This document shows positions 4,973 through 7,095 of a stretch of 7,095 bases of DNA, piece after piece. Location: positions 1 through 7,095 of the forward strand of contig UROR01000105.1 of assembly GCA_900549535.1 (NCBI GenBank), in the 5' to 3' direction. The number at the start of each line of letters is the position of its first letter. Positions within the stretch are counted from its first letter, which is position 1. The notes under the pieces are model-generated. The model did not search any database and had not been told where the DNA came from. It saw only the letters and a program-made list of their open reading frames with translations. A program made the position numbers and the translations under genes. Source of the stretch: an uncultured Collinsella sp. (GTDB lineage Bacteria; Actinomycetota; Coriobacteriia; Coriobacteriales; Coriobacteriaceae).

Positions 4973-5596
4973 TTAACTGTTCTTCATGACAATCGAATCC
5001 ACGACATCGGCCACATTCTCGCAGCAGTCAGCGCAGTACTCCAGGAAGGCGTACACGTCACGCCAGGCGATGACCTCGAGCGGATCCTTGCCGTTGACGT
5101 GCAGGTTGCGCATGGCGTTGATGTAGAGCTCGTCGGCCTCGGACTCGATGGTGTTGATCTGGATGACCAGCTCGCGCAGCGTTTTGGACTTGCGGTAGTT
5201 AGGCAGCTCGACCATCAGGTCCTTCATGGCGCGGCAAGCGTCGGTCACCTTGTGGGCGATGACGATGGCATCGGGGTGGATGCTCTGGATGTTGGTGAAG
5301 TAGACGCGCTGCACGACGCCTTCGATGCGGTCGAGCACGGTGTCGAGCGAGCAGCTCATCAGGTCCAGATCCTCGCGCTCAAGCGGGGTTATAAAGGCGG
5401 TGAGCAGGGCGTCTTCGAGCTCATGGTGCTTCTTGTCTGCCGCATGCTCAATCGCATGCATCTTATCGAGCATGTCGTGGATCTGCGCGGGGTCAAAGTT
5501 CTCAAAAATCTTGGTGAGCAGCTCTGCGGCCTGGACGGCGAGGTCGGCGCAGGCGACGTAGTTGTCAAAGTAGAACGAATCGGGTTTCTTTGCCAT
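4973..5596 (-). CDS. DUF47 family PhoU-like protein, Pit accessory protein
   Basis: This is a DUF47 (PhoU-like) all-helical cytoplasmic protein of 207 residues, the family normally encoded beside Pit-type phosphate permeases and thought to control them. Two PhoU-like bundles are recognisable. The first has IEHAADKKHHELED with E50, D54 and E59, and L84-D85-xxx-D89 in SLDTVLDRIE. The second has INTIESEADELY and the C-terminal RDVYAFLEYCADCCENVADVVDSIV, which contains E186-xxx-D190 and E193. The acidic pairs expected for metal binding are thus intact, unlike in the PhoU of this window. AAAGGA (5609-5604) lies seven bases before ATG 5596. The gene follows pit by 67 bases on the same strand and is almost certainly cotranscribed with it. 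A 119-nt palindrome begins at its stop codon. The length is normal for the family. Confidence 0.93.
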   Translation of the reverse strand: MAKKPDSFYFDNYVACADLAVQAAELLTKIFENFDPAQIHDMLDKMHAIEHAADKKHHELEDALLTAFITPLEREDLDLMSCSLDTVLDRIEGVVQRVYFTNIQSIHPDAIVIAHKVTDACRAMKDLMVELPNYRKSKTLRELVIQINTIESEADELYINAMRNLHVNGKDPLEVIAWRDVYAFLEYCADCCENVADVVDSIVMKNS

Positions 5597-5663
5597 GGGT
5601 GGGTCCTTTCGAGGCGAAGACGGGTGGGCGAAGTGTTGCGGTCCGGATGGACGCTCGGTTTGA

Positions 5664-6713
5664 TTAGAGGAACATCATGAACAGCTTGGCCATGACAAAG
5701 CTGATGAGCCCGCAGGCAGGGAAGGTGAAGAACCAGGTGAACATCATGTCCTTGACGACGCCAAAGTTGATGGCCGAAAGGCGCTTGACGGCACCGACAC
5801 CCATAATGGCGCAGGTTTTGATGTGCGTGGAGGACACGGGGATGCCGGTAAGGGTGGCAAGTAGCAGGTTCGCGGCGCCCGCGAGGTCGGCGGAGAAGCC
5901 CTGATACTTCTCGAGCTTAACCATGCTCTGGCCGACGGACTTGATGATGCGCTCGCCGCCCACGCTGGTGCCGATACCCATGGTGGCCGAGCACAGCAGC
6001 ATAATCCAGATGGGGATGCCTGCATCGCCGACGCTCGTCTGGCCGCTGGCAAAGGCCACGCCTAAAAAGAGCACGCCGATGAACTTCTGTCCATCCTGCG
6101 CGCCGTGCATAAAGCTCATGGCCGCAGCGCTCGCGATCTGAGCGTATTTAAAGAAGACATTGGCACGTCGCCTGTTGGCGGCGGCGAAAAGAATCGAGAC
6201 GAGCTTGCACAGGACCCAGCCCATGACAAAGCCCAGGCCGATGGAGAGTGCCAGGCCGTAGATGACCTTCATCCACTCGTGGACGTTGACGCTGCTCGCA
6301 CCGCCGAGGGCGATGGCGGCACCGGTCAGACCGGCGATAAGGCTGTGGCTTTGCGAGGTGGGGATGCCAAAACGCGACGCTGTGGCGCCGTAGACGACGA
6401 TGGAGAACAGCGCCGCGCATAGGCAGGCGAGCGCCATGGTGCTGTTTCCGCCAAAGTCGACGATATGTGAGATGGTGTTGGCGACGCTCGCGTTAAAGTG
6501 CGTCATGATGAGCACGCCGAGGAAGTTGAATGCGGCGCTCATGAGAATGGCGGAGCGGGCGGGCATGCAACGCGTAGTGACGCAGGTCGCGATGGCGTTG
6601 GGCGCGTCGGTCCATCCATTGACGAAGATGGCGCCCAACGCGAGGATCACGGTGACGGCAAGGACTGGGTTCGACACAATTTGGCCGAGGAAGGTTGAGA
6701 ACGTTACGTCCAC
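5664..6713 (-). CDS. pit: Pit-type inorganic phosphate permease
   Basis: This is an integral membrane phosphate transporter of the PiT family, typically a low-affinity, ion-coupled carrier of phosphate (often as a metal-phosphate complex) across the cytoplasmic membrane. It has 349 residues, mostly hydrophobic helices (about ten), with a short positively charged cytoplasmic loop at NRRR (180-183). The duplicated PiT halves are evident: VNGWTDAPNAIATCV (31-45; D36, N39) with GIPTSQSHSLIAGLTG (116-131), and FMHGAQDGQKFIGV (201-214; D207) with GIPVSSTHIKTCAIMGVG near 288-305. The long central loop of E. coli PitA is absent, as in other DUF47-linked Pit proteins. The start is GTG 6713, the only reasonable in-frame start after an upstream TAA; its ribosome binding site is weak (GAGAAAG). 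The DUF47 gene follows. The leader contains a strong, unexplained Shine-Dalgarno sequence and micro-ORFs. Confidence 0.94.
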   Translation of the reverse strand: MDVTFSTFLGQIVSNPVLAVTVILALGAIFVNGWTDAPNAIATCVTTRCMPARSAILMSAAFNFLGVLIMTHFNASVANTISHIVDFGGNSTMALACLCAALFSIVVYGATASRFGIPTSQSHSLIAGLTGAAIALGGASSVNVHEWMKVIYGLALSIGLGFVMGWVLCKLVSILFAAANRRRANVFFKYAQIASAAAMSFMHGAQDGQKFIGVLFLGVAFASGQTSVGDAGIPIWIMLLCSATMGIGTSVGGERIIKSVGQSMVKLEKYQGFSADLAGAANLLLATLTGIPVSSTHIKTCAIMGVGAVKRLSAINFGVVKDMMFTWFFTFPACGLISFVMAKLFMMFL

Positions 6714-6775
6714 ATATGGGCTTTCTCGAACTTTGCAGACACGTTACAAAAACATGATAAATCGTATCACCTCCT
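6704..6775 (-). promoter_or_regulatory. pit leader with strong Shine-Dalgarno and micro-ORFs
   Basis: On the minus strand AGGAGGTGAT (6775-6766), a near-perfect anti-16S match, lies about 50 bases before the pit GTG, too far to serve it. The first ATG after it opens a three-residue ORF, ATGTTTTTGTAA (6755-6744), but at a long 14-base spacing. A second 12-residue ORF, GTG 6742 to TAA 6704, overlaps the pit start, and its internal ATG 6715 opens ATG-TGG-ACG-TAA across the pit GTG. These could form a translational control leader. Further upstream TAATAT (6838-6833) is a possible pit -10 box with a poor -35. Function is not established. Confidence 0.35.
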
Positions 6776-6926
6776 GCGGGTCTCTTTACCGAGTTCTGAT
6801 GGGAGAAGTGAACTTTTTGGCACTAAAATTGAATATTAGCCCTGTTGACCGCGGGTGTTCTTTTTGCTAACACGCCATGCGGACACGTGCGATTACTACG
6901 ACACTCCAAAACCACAGTCTGTTCGC

Positions 6927-6956
6927 TTTACAACATGCAAACATGCGTTCGATAAT
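6927..6956 (+). promoter_or_regulatory. Sigma70-type promoter for the last gene, probably leaderless
   Basis: TTTACA (6927-6932, five of six matches to TTGACA) and GATAAT (6951-6956, five of six matches to TATAAT) are 18 bases apart. Transcription would begin seven or eight bases later, at 6963-6964, which is the A of the ATG. The spacer holds a direct repeat, ACATGC at 6933-6938 and 6941-6946, offset by eight bases. Confidence 0.6.
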
Positions 6957-6963
6957 AGGGGGC

Positions 6964-7095
6964 ATGGAATATCGACAGACAGACGGCAAAACTCGGCGCG
7001 TACACAAGCAGTATGTGGACGTCGTGGCTCGCATCCTCGAGTGCGGACAAGTCGTTCCGGGCTCCGTCTGCTGGGTCGACGGAGGTTTTTTTACA
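6964..7095 (+). CDS. Short uncharacterised protein (N-terminal 44 codons; 3' end outside window)
   Basis: An open frame starts at ATG 6964 and runs without a stop to the window end. It begins MEYRQTDGKTRRVHKQ and continues with YVDVVARILECGQVVPGSVCW and VDGGFF. The pattern VDVVARxxxxGxxxPxSVxWxDG reminds me of small uncharacterised proteins found in Clostridia and actinobacteria, but this is from memory and I cannot name a family with confidence. No signal peptide or membrane segment is visible. There is no normally spaced ribosome binding site: the G-run at 6958-6962 is one base from the ATG. A promoter places the transcript start at or next to the ATG, so translation is probably leaderless. 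An in-frame ATG at 6943 lies upstream of the -10 box and is less likely. It is divergent from pit and separated by 250 bases. Confidence 0.65.
   Translation, partial: MEYRQTDGKTRRVHKQYVDVVARILECGQVVPGSVCWVDGGFFT

Noticed and set aside
4919..5680. 253-codon plus-strand frame opposite the DUF47 gene
   Set aside because: Antisense shadow starting inside the palindrome; the minus-strand DUF47 protein is clear.
6792..6814. AGTTC/GAACT inverted repeat and single GTTCAC as a PHO box upstream of pit
   Set aside because: Arms are only five bases and no second 11-bp-spaced GTTCAC unit is present, so a PhoP-type box cannot be supported.

Overview
The window most likely comes from an intestinal Coriobacteriia actinomycete, Collinsella or a close relative. 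That is inferred from the high GC content, the SepF/YggT/DivIVA division set and the flavour of the proteins; no rRNA or marker gene is present to prove it.

Layout. (1) 1-1301, + strand: the 3' end of a phosphate-import operon, with the C-terminal part of the PstB ATPase followed by PhoU; a GC-rich hairpin (1339-1370) follows. (2) 1421-3980, + strand: a cell-division/envelope cluster, yggS (PLP-binding protein), sepF, yggT and divIVA, closed by a clear intrinsic terminator. This is the tail of the classical ftsZ-ylmD-ylmE-sepF-ylmG-ylmH-divIVA arrangement, but ftsZ, ylmD and ylmH are absent and pst/phoU sits upstream instead. (3) 4071-4686, - strand: a small FMN nitroreductase with its own terminator, convergent with divIVA. 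(4) 4687-4972: no gene; it holds a run of TTTGG motifs and a 119-nt imperfect palindrome. (5) 4973-6713, - strand: a Pit phosphate permease followed by its PhoU-like (DUF47) partner. (6) 6714-6963: a divergent intergenic region. (7) 6964 to the end, + strand: the start of a short uncharacterised protein, apparently with a leaderless promoter.

Two phosphate uptake systems (Pst/PhoU, and Pit/DUF47) therefore flank a division cluster. The PhoU paired with Pst has lost one acidic ligand in each of its two metal motifs and carries an acidic tail, whereas the DUF47 protein keeps its acidic pairs. The most unusual gene-level observation is yggT: it has no ATG, GTG or TTG at its natural N-terminus, and its Shine-Dalgarno sequence points to an ATC start codon. 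I see no CRISPR array, tRNA, rRNA or transposase. I did not find an obvious new multi-gene system; the most unexplained DNA is the palindrome at 4853-4971 and the TTTGG run next to it.
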